NCBI RefSeq assembly: GCF_020497125.1 | Contig: NC_059076.1 | Location: 9,415,951 to 9,479,950 of the forward strand | Length of the DNA stretch: 64,000 nt | Source of the DNA: Mauremys mutica | Taxonomy: Eukaryota; Chordata; Testudines; Geoemydidae | Direction of reading: 5' to 3' | Part shown: one piece after another, positions 11,206 to 19,950 of the stretch | How positions within the stretch are numbered: position 1 is the first letter of the stretch | Layout: every line of letters starts with the position of its first letter | Program-made: the position numbers and the translations under genes | Notes under the pieces: model-generated | Told to the model about the DNA's origin: nothing | Databases searched by the model: none | What the model saw: the letters and a program-made list of their open reading frames with translations, nothing else

Positions 11206-11235
11206 CACACTGGTGAGTTTCTGCTTCACTACACA

Positions 11236-11357
11236 CACCCTCTTTCTCTAGGGACTGAAAGTATGCTGCCAAAAATCACCTGAGCTTCCACTTTAAGCAT
11301 CTTACCCAGCTGAGCATAGTCATGCTTGATCCATTCCAGGAGGAATCTAGCAATGTC
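11236..11357 (-). pseudogene. Old LINE ORF1 esterase-like segment (middle)
   Basis: Minus-strand frame reads DIARFLLEWIKHDYAQLGKM and then AQVIFGSILSVPRERG. The YxQLGxxLKxxxxxVIxSGxLPVPR pattern is the middle of the SGNH-esterase domain of CR1-like ORF1 proteins (domain described for CR1-like non-LTR retrotransposons by Kapitonov and Jurka). It is separated from the segment at 11870-12210 by a CR1-like insertion and from the DGLHL block at 10530 by the LTR-like repeat. Confidence 0.72.
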
Positions 11358-11864
11358 TAGCAACGGATATAAATTGTCAGTCAGGAAATTTAGGCTTGAA
11401 ATTAGACAAAGGTTTCTAACCATCAGGGGAGTGCAATACTGGAACAGCCTACCGAGGGAAATAGTGGGGGCAAAGGACCTCCATGACTTTAAGATTAAGC
11501 TAGATAAGTTTATGGAGGAGATGGTATAATAGGATAACGGGCTTAGTCAATAGGTCAATTAAGTGCCACACTGGTAAATAGTACAATGGGTCAATGATAT
11601 GATATTCTTAACCTTTTTCAAGAGGGTATGGCTGGAGAGTCTTGCCCGCATGCTTGGGGTTCAGCTGACCACCATATTTGGGGTTGGGAAGGAATTTTCC
11701 TCCAGGGTAGATTGGCAGTGGCCCTGGAGGTTTTTCGCCTTCCTCTGAAGCATGGGGCAGGGGTCGCTTGCTAAAGGAGTGGGTGGATTGGCTTATGTGG
11801 CCTGCATCTTGCAGGAGGTCAGACTAGATGATCATAATGGTCCCTTCTGATCTTGAATTCTATG
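11358..11864 (+). mobile_element. CR1-like 3' fragment nested in the LINE (TSD atgtc)
   Basis: The plus strand encodes a short ORF2 C-terminus (RFLTIRGVQYWNSLPREIVG then FKIKLDKFMEEMV, 11395-11529). A 3' UTR with ggttgggaaggaattttcct follows, then the terminal tgatcttgaattctatg. Identical 5-bp copies of atgtc (11353-11357 and 11865-11869) flank it. Removing it rejoins the old LINE frame (minus-strand ...LysThrAsp / IleAlaArg...). It is 5'-truncated, as is usual for LINE insertions, and opposite in strand to its host. Confidence 0.87.
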
Positions 11865-11869
11865 ATGTC

Positions 11870-12210
11870 AGTCTTCCCAACATGCCAGCACAATCAATGG
11901 ATTTTTCCCCACTCCCATCACAATCCTTTTCAGCCTTATGTCCACATCTTGCATCCTGGCAGACAGCACATTCTTCTGTTCTCTGGATCAGGTCTAGTGA
12001 CAGTTTTGTCAATTCTTCTGAGTATGGAGCCTCCAATCACATAGACCTGTCTCTTCCTGGTATTGCTGTGAATCTGGTTTATTTTCTTTCTCTTAGTCCC
12101 CTGTACATCATTCTTTTTCTTTTTCCCTGTAGACTCTGGTCATACCTGTCATCTCTGCCAGGGCGACTGTCTTTCCTTCTTCACCACACCATCTTCTGCC
12201 TGTTTCTCCT
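11870..12210 (-). pseudogene. Old LINE ORF1 esterase-like segment (N-terminal GDS and GTND blocks)
   Basis: Minus-strand frame reads RKRQVYVIGGSILRRIDK and then ENRRMCCLPGCKMW. After a frameshift it reads DIRLKRIVMGVGKNPLIVL and His-Val-Gly-Lys-Thr-Asp. In family terms VIGGSI sits at the nucleophile block (usually GDS) and HVGKTD at the GTND-type block. The aspartate before the expected serine is Gly here, so the copy is dead apart from its frameshifts. A charged Lys-rich stretch lies upstream. The forward 141-codon frame across this region is its antisense. Confidence 0.72.
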
Positions 12211-12390
12211 CATAGGATATCAGGGTTGGAAGGGACCTCAGGAGCTCATCTAGTCCAACCCCCTGCTCAAAGCAGGACTAATCCACAAACAGATTTTTGC
12301 CCTGATCCCTAAATGGCCCCCTCAAGGATTGAACTCACACTCCTGGGTTTAGCAGGCCAATCCACAAACCACTGAGCTATTTCTCCCCCC
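12211..12390 (-). mobile_element. tRNA-derived SINE nested in the old LINE, CR1-A/B-type tail
   Basis: Same architecture as 6916-7080. The left end cataggatatcaggg is the CR1-type 3' terminus, cctgatccctaaatggcccc is the body and ccactgagctatttctcccc is the box A end. It keeps an agatttttgccc stretch shared with the other SINE type at 16905 and 32616. It splits the ORF1 N-terminal part from the esterase part of the LINE. Confidence 0.88.
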
Positions 12391-12620
12391 TTCTTTGCCC
12401 CCCAATGCAGAAAGCCTATTCCTCAACTTGATTTCATGACCACTAACTGATCTCTTCCTCTCCCTTGTCCTTGGGGTCACATGCTTCCATGGATCACCCT
12501 TCTCTTCCGGCAGTCTGCCCTCCAGGCCTTTTTGTTTGACAGATGTCTGCATATCTTGAATTGTCTGTATCACCTTCTCTCTCCTCCCCTGCATTATACA
12601 TTAAGTAGCACCTTTCAGAT
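12391..12620 (-). pseudogene. Old LINE ORF1, N-terminal charged region
   Basis: The minus-strand frame from 12594 is rich in Lys, Arg, Glu and Gln (EKVIQTIQDMQTSVKQKGLE, then RTRERKRS), compatible with a coiled or basic region upstream of the esterase. The assignment rests on strand, spacing and continuity with 11870-12210, not on a specific motif. The LINE's 5' end is not visible. Confidence 0.45.
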
Positions 12621-13269
12621 ACCCACTAAAACACAATGTGCATCCTGCAGCTTCTGCATCCGACCATCTTCTCTCTCTCTCCTCTCCTCCTTGGGTCACT
12701 TTTTTGCAGTCCTAGCAATGGCTCTCCTAGTTATTTTTGGCCTGGAGCCAGTTATTCATTATTTAGGATCTCAGCATTTGAATGTGTTGCTGTAGCACAC
12801 TCTATTGGCATGACATTTTGTAATGGACATAATCTTACTTGTGTGACCAAACCACTGTCCTGTGATGAAATTCGAAATGATGTGTGGCTGGATTTAATAC
12901 TACTAATAAAGGAGGAAACACAAATATGGGCAAATCCAATTGGTTGGTTCCAGCTTTCACAGGGACAAGTGGAGTGTGTAAAGGAAGGTGAGAAGAAAGG
13001 AATACAAACAGGCTTATCCAAATTACCTGTGAACTGAAAGGTTCACATTTAGACCTAACTCTTGCTATTGCTTTTCCTCTTGCTTCTGATTTTATACATG
13101 AAAGGTTCTGCACAGACCCTGAGCCAAATCTCACATCTGGAACCCCCCAAACTCTGGGCTGTCTGAACATCACACATAAGGTCTCGAATCTAATCTAAAT
13201 CTACAGCTGTAGTGTCTCTTCTCACTGCAAAAATTCAGGTAAAACTAGAAGGGATGGACGGCATGTTAT
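12621..13269. other. Unassigned sequence
   Basis: Minus-strand frames of 89 and 112 codons overlap here without a domain. It could include the 5' part of the old LINE, but I see no evidence for that. Confidence 0.4.
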
Positions 13270-13500
13270 ATAGGGCACGGGCTTGTGTTCCCAAATCTGC
13301 CACAGGTCTTCTCAGTTACCTGGGGCACATCATTTTGCCTCTATAGTTGATTTTCCTTTCATCCTTTGTCTTATTTCTTAAGGTTGTAAGATCTTTGGGG
13401 CAGGGACCTTCTCTCGCTTGGTGTTTATACAGCACCTGCCTTAAAGGGGGGCCTGATATTACTGGGGACCTCCAGGTGCTCTCATAATAGGAATAAGAAT
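13270..13500 (+). repeat. MIR/CORE-SINE copy with L2-like tail
   Basis: Body: ttcccaaatctgccacaggt, cctggggcacatcattttgc. Tail: ggttgtaagatctttggggc, agggacct, tacagcacctgcctta and a terminal ataagaatataaat. Order and strand agree throughout. Confidence 0.7.
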
Positions 13501-14128
13501 ATAAATAGCTACTACAGAATGTGCACACTTTCCACGTATGGTGTTGCCTGCCCCTCTTTAGTTAGAGGTTTAGTTTGTACCAGCTATTCCAGACCAAGTG
13601 CACAAACAGCCATCGCTGCTAGCCTACACAAAGAAGTTGACAGTGACAGCTCCAGCTATAATTTTACGAGAGGTGGGGAGGGTTAAGTTGAATGGGTGAT
13701 TTTAAATGAGAGAGGTGCTTGCAGAGCAGAATGCAGGGAAAAGTCCAGGTTCCAAATGGAACAGAGTTTAATGGAACAGATTGTTGGATCAAAGCCTTTC
13801 ACCTTGACCAACCCTGATATCTTCTGGTCCCAGATAGTCCTCTACTGAGTGCCTACTGCCAACAACACTTAAAAGTGCCTGCAAGTAGTGCCCACCTGAT
13901 GGTAGTCAGTGGCCTCTGTGCAATGCAATTTGTAAAGAAACTCCACAAACAATCAAAGGCTCTCCCCCATCTTCTAGTTTCCTCAATTCACCCGGATGTT
14001 TGGCTGCTAAACCCCATTATCCATGCACGGCTGGGCACACAGATGTAGACCCCTTTGATAGATTGTAACCCATTTGATGCTCTTTTCAGCGCACGCATAG
14101 ACTGTAGTCAGTCAGGAAGCCTTCTGTG
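13501..14128. other. Unassigned sequence
   Basis: No recognised feature. Confidence 0.45.
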
Positions 14129-14542
14129 ATCATAGAATCATAGAATCTCAGGGTTGGAAGGGGCCTCAGGAGGTCATCTAGTCCAACCCCCTGCTCAAAG
14201 CAGGACCAAATCCAACTAAATCATCCCAGCCAGGGCTTTGTCAAGCCTGACCTTAAAAACCTCTAAGGAAGGAGATTCCACCACCTCCCTAGGTAACCCA
14301 TTCCAGTGTCGCAGCAACCTCCTAGTGAAAAAGTTTTTCCTAATATCCAGCCTAAACCTCCCCCTCTGCAACTTGAGACCATTACTCCTTGTTCTGTCAT
14401 CTTCTACCACTGAGAACAGTCTAGATCCATCCTCTTTGGAACCCCCTTTCAGGTAGTTGAAAGCAGCTATCAAATCCCCCCTCATTCTTCTCTTCTGCAG
14501 GCTAAACAATCCCAGTTCCCTCAGCCTCTCCTCATAAGTCAT
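14129..14542 (-). mobile_element. 5'-truncated CR1 LINE
   Basis: The left end atcatagaatcatagaat is the CR1 3' octamer repeat. The minus strand then encodes the ORF2 C-terminus in one frame (14542-14216, from [18 protein letters not shown] to [13 protein letters not shown]). Homology stops at 14542, right after the gtcatg codons. The [11 protein letters not shown] stretch differs from the [11 protein letters not shown] of the 41.6-kb copy. The forward 72-codon frame is antisense. Confidence 0.95.
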
Positions 14543-14754
14543 GATACTCTGGGATGAACTGCATTGGTTAAATTAATATAAGAGACTCTTTGGTGGGGGT
14601 GGGGGTACTGATGCACTATGCCAAAGTATGACAAATCTATAGGAAAGAGTTTGAAAAAAAGCCTGCCCTGCAGTCAACAGATTTCAATAGCTCGATACGT
14701 GGTTTGCTCCAAACCTCTTAGCCCGGTTTTATTGAAACACAGAATGGGGCTGGG
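14543..14754. other. Unassigned spacer
   Basis: Short G-rich run (ggtgggggtgggggt) near 14593; otherwise nothing recognised. Confidence 0.45.
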
Positions 14755-15375
14755 TAGCAGGGTGACAACTCAGCGGCACAGCACCTCCTGCTGGTCATCC
14801 AGCCCAGAGCACCCTCTGCAGGCCAGTGCCTCACCTTCCACTGCCCCCCACCCATGTCCCTCCTGGACCCTGGTGCCCCTCTACATCAGGGTTCCACCCT
14901 CTGCAGTAACCCACACTCTGGGTCTCCCCCTCTCAGGGGAACCCCCAACCCTCTATCCCCACCTTGCCTCAGTGGCTACTGCCAGTCACCCTCTCGCCCT
15001 CACTCACTGGGGCAGACTGCAGTCTGTAAACCACTCATCATCAGCAAGGGGGTAGGACCTGCTGCCTTTACCTATCTCTGGGCTGCCCCTCTGCAGGGGT
15101 TTTACAAGGCTGGAGCACCCCAGCACTGCTCCACCTCAGGTACCTGTCTCAGCGCCCAGGCAGCCCAGTCCTTCTCTCAGAAGTTGGAGAGAGTGTCTTT
15201 TTGAGCTTCTGGCCCACAGCCCTTTTATAGGGCCAGCTGTGGCCTGATTGGGGTGTGGCTCCAGCTGTGGCTGGTTCCCCAATCAGCCTAGCCTCTTTCT
15301 CAGCTGCAGCCCTCTCCAGGGCTGCTTTTAACCCCTGTTTACTGGAGTGAGGCAGCTGCCCCACTGGAGGCTGAG
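14755..15375 (-). mobile_element. GC-rich LTR-like repeat, family 1, copy B
   Basis: Opposite-orientation copy of 10650-11235, with shared phrases in the same order. It also has a promoter-like part: on the minus strand ggggcagctgcctcactcc, then gttaaaagcagccctggag, then the TATA-like ctataaaagg (plus 15220-15231). The same TATA-centred layout occurs at 54500-54715. CTCF-like motifs lie at 14781-14794 and 14809-14822. Open frames on both strands (119-145 codons) come from its GC-rich composition and show no domain. Confidence 0.62.
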
Positions 15376-16051
15376 AGAGCCCGGAACCCAATAGGTACAG
15401 GCTGAGAGAGTGTCTGTGTTTCACACACTGCTTCAGCTTTCTCACATGAGACTTCAGCTTCTTTTTCAAGGTTTGCCAAATGCTGAGTTGCAGCAAAATC
15501 ATCATCATAAAAAAAAATCCTTGAAATGTTAGATGCTCTGCAAGATAAAGGAAAGATAAGAAAAACAGATACTATAGAAATAGTTCTCCACTCATTGAAA
15601 TCTTAAGCTTACAGCCCCTTATGCATCGATGAAGCTAGGCAGATAAGATCAGTATCAGAATTCTGCCAGCAGCATTAGTGCCCGTCTGCCTAGGCTAAGC
15701 AGATTTTGTACAACTCTTGAGAAGGAATCACAAGTCAGTTGCTAAAGGGATTGCCATCCTATTGGGGGCTAAAAGAAGCACATGAGAATAAAGAACTCTG
15801 CCAAATACAAAGATAGAGTCAATTGGAAAGAAAAAGTGAAGATCACTGCATAAGCATTAGGGAAAAATACAGCTATCCATTGCCAGGTAGAGCAAGCTGC
15901 AAAACAATCTGAACATGAAATAGTATTTCAGCACATGGCGTTATTAAAAAGCAATGCTGGGCAAGGCAGGTCCATATTCTTCATTATCAAAAGGGCGCAG
16001 CATTGCTTGAACTCTGCTCCTGTTGAGATCAATAGAAAGAGGAATGAGAAT
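15376..16051. other. Unassigned sequence
   Basis: No recognised feature. Confidence 0.45.
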
Positions 16052-16116
16052 GGGAAATTGGTTCAAGCGGCAGAGCGCTAGCTTTGTAGGCAAGAGGTAG
16101 AGGGATCTATGTCAGG
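16052..16116 (+). repeat. tRNA-Thr(TGT)-like relic
   Basis: gttcaagcggcagagc can form a D arm (stem GTTC/GAGC). The following ctagctttgtaggcaag gives a 5-bp anticodon stem with one mismatch and a 7-nt loop TTTGTAG, with TGT at the anticodon position. The T arm and acceptor stem do not pair, so it is not a working tRNA gene. It lies just before a LINE 3' end (16160), so it may be the head of an unknown SINE. Confidence 0.4.
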
Positions 16117-16159
16117 AGATTAGGAAATGGCCCTCACTCAGCCCATGGTGGCTGGCTTC

Positions 16160-16348
16160 TCTTCCTCAGTTTGGCAGATTCTCTATCATTTGAAGTCTTC
16201 AAACCAAGACTGGATGATTTCTCAGAGATCTGCTCCATCTCAGTCAGAAGTTATGGGCTTGATGCAGGAATTGCTGGGTAAAATTACAGGCTTGTGTTAC
16301 TCAGGATGTCTGATTAGATCCCTTCTAGCCTTAATATCTATGAGCCTA
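16160..16348 (+). repeat. CR1/L3-like 3' end
   Basis: tttgaagtcttcaaaccaag reads Phe-Glu-Val-Phe-Lys-Pro-Arg-Leu-Asp-Asp, the ORF2 C-terminal pattern. The end (gattagatcccttctagcct then taatatctatgag) matches the family tail also seen at 54096 and 59872. Confidence 0.7.
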
Positions 16349-16904
16349 GGAACAATTCCCATTGACTTTAATTGGAGCAGACTTTGGCCACATTGACTGC
16401 TTTTGAACATCCCACCCAAAACCACTAACAAAGTTCTTCAGGGGAAAAATCGCTTAAAAAAGAGATGGAGGAGACAGCAGCGGTCCTGCAATAAACGGCC
16501 AAAGAAGACTGGGGCAGGACTGCTCTGATAGTTAATGTGAAGACAGATGTTGAAGCAAGGCCTCTCCTCTCTGCCAAGTGTGGAAGGGCCACTGTGGAGC
16601 ACCTGATCCTGCTGGCTTCATGCTGCTCCAGCTCCATCTAGGCCAGGTAGCTGAGGATGCCAGACAGAATGGGCTCCTGGTGGCATCCACTTTCTGCTAG
16701 ATCTGGGGACAGCTTGGCCCTTGTGGAGAATCACGGCGAAAACAGCCTTGTAGTAACAAATCTCTCTTTCTGACAGCTGGGAAAGACCTGAGTCAGCTAC
16801 TTAGATCTGTGAGCTCTTTTTGACAACGTCCCTCAGCCAGTGCACAGTTAAAGAAAGGAAATCTCACTATGACTTGATTCTCTTCACTTACCATAGGTAA
16901 TAAC
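16349..16904. other. Unassigned sequence
   Basis: No recognised feature; a 70-codon minus frame has no domain. Confidence 0.45.
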
Positions 16905-17084
16905 TGGAGATATACCAATCTCCTAGAACTGGAAGGGACCTTGAAAGGTCATGGAGTCCAGCCCCCTGCCTTCACTAGGAGGACCAATTTTTGCCCCAAA
17001 TTCCTAAGTGGTCTCCTTAAGGATTGAACTCACAACACTGGGTTTAACAGGCCAACGCTCAAACCACTGAGCTATCCCTCCCCT
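16905..17084 (-). mobile_element. tRNA-derived SINE, second tail type
   Basis: The head matches the SINE at 6916 (aaaccactgagctatccctc, complement of box A; ttgaactcacaacactgggt, complement of box B). The 3' tail is different: ctagaactggaagggacctt, ggtcatggagtccagccccc, tgccttcactaggaggacca. This tail corresponds to the 3' end of the older CR1 at 58442-59371 rather than the young CR1s. Confidence 0.88.
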
Positions 17085-17626
17085 CAACTCTTGTCACCCA
17101 GCATGGAACCTGTGCTGTTCGCTCTGCTCAGTATTCCTCTCTGCAATGCAGGCCACAGCAAAACACTGGCTCCATTTCACCACCACCCCAGTGAGATTCA
17201 GCCTAGACTGAACTCCCCAAGTCCGCTCTTTCTTAGTGTGTGGGATTTGGAGTCTAACAAGGAGGGCTCCTAGCCCTCTCCTCATCACTGGTAAGTTAGG
17301 GACAGCCAAAGAAGGCCCCCCCGTAAGTAGTTTGGATGATCCCCACCATGGTATCTGGTGGTTGTTACCATGTGCTCTAAGTTGTTTTGCTTTTTGTTTC
17401 TGCATCTTCTTGGTGTTGTTAAAGCCAGCCCCAGGAAGCGGATGTGAACTAAACTATAATTTGAGGGGTCAGTTTACATTTCATGGCTGGCTGCCCACCA
17501 GCTTATAAGACCTCTAGCTACTTTAACTTATATATGATAATTATGACTATGGTTTCCTCTGATCTCTATGGCCCTCTCAGTTTCCCATGCCAAGCCATCC
17601 CCACTTCTCAAAGTCAGCAGAGTATG
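17085..17626. other. Unassigned sequence
   Basis: No recognised feature; short frames on both strands lack domains. Confidence 0.45.
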
Positions 17627-17634
17627 GCCCTGAT

Positions 17635-17890
17635 CAGGGCCGGCCCCAGGGGTTTTGCCGCCCCAAGCAGGGGAAGAAGAAAAAAACAAAAAAACAAACA
17701 AAAAAAAGCCGCGATCGCGATCTGCGGAAGCGCTACCACCGCCGCTTCAGTCTTCGGCAGCAATTCGGTGGCTGGTCCTTTGCTCCGAGAGGGAGTGAAA
17801 GACCCACCGCCGAAGAGCCAGACGTGCTGCCCTTTCCCCGTGGCCGCCCCAAGCACCTGTTTGCTAGGCTGGTGCCTGGAGCCGGCCCTG
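17635..17890. mobile_element. hAT MITE with perfect 8-bp TSD
   Basis: The 256-bp element begins cagggccggccccagg and ends cctggagccggccctg, inverted termini of about 16 bp with one mismatch. Identical 8-bp copies of gccctgat flank it (17627-17634 and 17891-17898), the duplication length of hAT transposases. Inside are an A-rich block (about 17676-17708) and a GC-rich part. No transposase is encoded; the 140- and 152-codon frames across it are chance. Confidence 0.93.
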
Positions 17891-18139
17891 GCCCTGATCC
17901 TCCACGTTACTCCCTGTGGGCAGACACTTGTGCCAGCATGATGTCAGTAAGGCTCGGTGTAGGTGCAGGAATCTGCCTGCTCATTGTACTTTGCAGGATT
18001 GGGGCCTAAAACCTTTCAGTTTTGAATGTTGCACATCAGACCTGAACTGAAGCCCAGGAAATAACAGCTTTTATTAGCTGTTCTTTGTCCTCTTTTGGAT
18101 AAAATTGTCAAAAGCACTTTAGTGACCAATGGGACTTAA

Positions 18140-18217
18140 GGCCCAGATCCTCAGACACCTAAAGAGCTTTAACTCCCGTGGGTGTTAGGCACAGAAATAC
18201 CTTTGAGGATCTGGGCC
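18140..18217. repeat. 78-bp near-perfect palindrome
   Basis: Starts ggcccagatcctcag and ends gaggatctgggcc, with facing ttaactcccg/gggtgttaggc inner arms. Related palindromes occur at 30292 and around 45283/46118. It could fold into a hairpin and is probably a tiny MITE. Confidence 0.7.
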
Positions 18218-18236
18218 AAGCCGCCTTAGTAATTTA

Positions 18237-18720
18237 GGGCATGTCTACATTGCAGTTAGAAACCCATGGCTGGCTCTTGCCAGCTGACTTGGACTCGGGC
18301 TAAGGGGCTGTTTAATTGCAGTGTAGATCATAGAATCATAGAATCTCAGGGTTGGAAGGGACCTCGGGAGGTCATCTAGTCCAACCCCCTGCTCAAAGCA
18401 GGAGCAACCCCAACTAAATCATCCCAGCCAGGGCTTTGTCAAGCCTGACCTTAAAAACCTCTAAGGAAGGAGATTCCACCACCTCCCTAGGTAACCCATT
18501 CCAGTGCTTCACCACCCTACTAGTGAAAAAGTTTTTCCTAATATCCAAATATTCAGGCTTGGTCCGAAGACTTGGCTGTAGAATCCTGGAAGGTGGGAGG
18601 GTCCCAAAGCCTAGACTGCAGCTCAAGCCTGAACATCTACACAGCAATGAAGCAGCCCCTTAGCCCAAGTCAGCTGGCAGGGGCCAGCTGCGGGTGTCAG
18701 ACTGCAGGGTAGACATGCCT
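18237..18720. mobile_element. Harbinger-like palindromic MITE interrupted by CR1 (TTA duplication)
   Basis: Left end gggcatgtctacattgcag faces right end ctgcagggtagacatgcct, so the arms pair at the termini. Further in, gccagctgacttggactcgg pairs with the right-arm tagcccaagtcagctggcag region. TTA lies on both sides (18234-18236 and 18721-18723). A CR1 fragment (18328-18547) was later inserted in the middle. Without it the MITE is about 264 bp. No coding capacity. Confidence 0.8.
18328..18547 (-). mobile_element. CR1 3' fragment nested in MITE
   Basis: Left end catagaatcatagaatctc is the CR1 3' terminus. The minus strand encodes the last ~45 ORF2 codons ([17 protein letters not shown] to [13 protein letters not shown]). 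Homology stops at ctaatatcc (18547), where the MITE arm resumes. It must therefore be younger than the MITE. Confidence 0.92.
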
Positions 18721-18723
18721 TTA

Positions 18724-19734
18724 GGTGCTTTAGAAAACATTGTCCTTTGTCTCTTTCCACTTCTTGCTGTGATTCCCAGAGGATGGCCTCACTAAAAGCC
18801 CTCCCCATTGCCTAACAAGGGATGAAGGGACTTGGCAGGACTCGAGCAGCGACCCGGGATGCCACTCTGTCACCCCAGCTCCCTTGCCAGGCCATACTCC
18901 CTTTGTTTGCGCTCAGCACGATTAAAACTCTCGAGTGACTTTGAAATGCTGAAAAATGGTATTTGCTTGGCCTCCTCCTTCCCTCTGAGGATTCATGGCT
19001 TTTGTGGATCTTTCTGGGCAGTTCATATTTATCAGTGGCCCATTTATTTCCTTTTGCATTGAACAGAGCCCTGGAGCTTTAAATTGTATTATCAAGGGGT
19101 GACAGCCCGCTCTGATTCAATTTCAGGGGCAATGTAAATAAGCCTCCATATCTTAATAGAATAAAAATTATATTACTACTTTTAACAAACAGACCAGAGG
19201 AAAAGCACGCTTATTTATTGCAATGAAAAGATGTTTGGGCAAGTTCTCTGCCATCCCTCCCTGTGGAACCCTGGTGCTGTCTGAGTTAACCATTTTCATC
19301 CACTTGCATTGACTCAGCCTGGGATTGCTGCCATCTGTTTTGGTCCCTGCTACACTTAACCCACTCACAACAGGAGCAACATACTTTCTTCTAAAACTGA
19401 TGTTTCCATTGCTCTGCAACTCATGCAGCAATTTACACCAGTGCCAGTTGAATGGAAACCAATATTAGTCTCATCTAGTAGCATTTGACTAGGGATTTGC
19501 ACTCCCTATGCACTGGTGTAAAAGATTACACAATAGCATTGCCAACTCTTGGGATATCATTGTGAGACAGGCTGTTTGGTGGTTTCCTTATCGCTCCAGG
19601 TCCTGGAGTCATGTGATTATTGGAGAATTTCAGCTTCCATTTTAAAAGAAGTTAATTACCAGCCCCCATTGTTACAGATTGAATTGTCACTGGGATGGAA
19701 AAAGACAAAGAAAAATCCAAGTCCTCTGCAGTGC
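18724..19734. other. Unassigned, repeat-poor sequence
   Basis: No repeat family is recognised. 18890-19140 is AT-rich with several homeodomain-like TAAT/ATTA sites and looks like low-repeat single-copy sequence. It could be a conserved non-coding element, but conservation cannot be judged from one genome. Confidence 0.35.
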
Positions 19735-19950
19735 TGCCTGCCCCGAGCCTATCTCAGCATAGCTCTGCCAGCAGAGCCTCCCAATGTAGCTACAGCCTAT
19801 GAGAAAAGGAGTTTTTCTTTTGCTGTAGTAACACCAACTCCCTGAATGTTGTCACTGTATCTACATTGGGGGTTTTGTTGGATAGCCATGCCAGACAGGG
19901 GTGTGGTTTGATTACACCCCAGACTGACATACATACGCCAGTATAAATTG
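19735..19950. repeat. Possible DNA-transposon fragment
   Basis: tatctcagcatagctctgcc, gtatctacattgggggtttt and tggtttgattacacccc resemble the vocabulary of the palindromic MITEs in this window, but no paired termini or TSD are found. Confidence 0.3.

Larger units (their letters stand above)
10650..11235 (+). mobile_element. GC-rich LTR-like repeat, family 1, copy A
   Basis: It interrupts the LINE coding sequence between Ser-Val-Pro-Arg-Glu-Arg-Gly and Ile-Met-Lys-Ile-Ser-Arg-Trp-Leu. It is a diverged same-family copy, in opposite orientation, of 14755-15375. Shared phrases are gttaaaagcagccctggag, gtacctgaagtggagcagtg, gactgcagtttgccccag and cagcaggaggtgcc. It ends with two CTCF-like motifs, at 11145-11158 and 11192-11205. 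No ORF is credible. Exact ends and TSD are not resolved; LTR is inferred from the promoter-like layout of other copies (TATA at 15220 and in the 54.5-kb fragment). Confidence 0.6.

Noticed and set aside
11828..12253. 141-codon forward frame
   Set aside because: Antisense of the LINE esterase segment; it also crosses a TSD and runs into a SINE.
14618..15204. Forward frames of 145 and 116 codons
   Set aside because: Pro/Ser-rich translations of a GC-rich LTR-like repeat that also occurs in inverted form at 10650.
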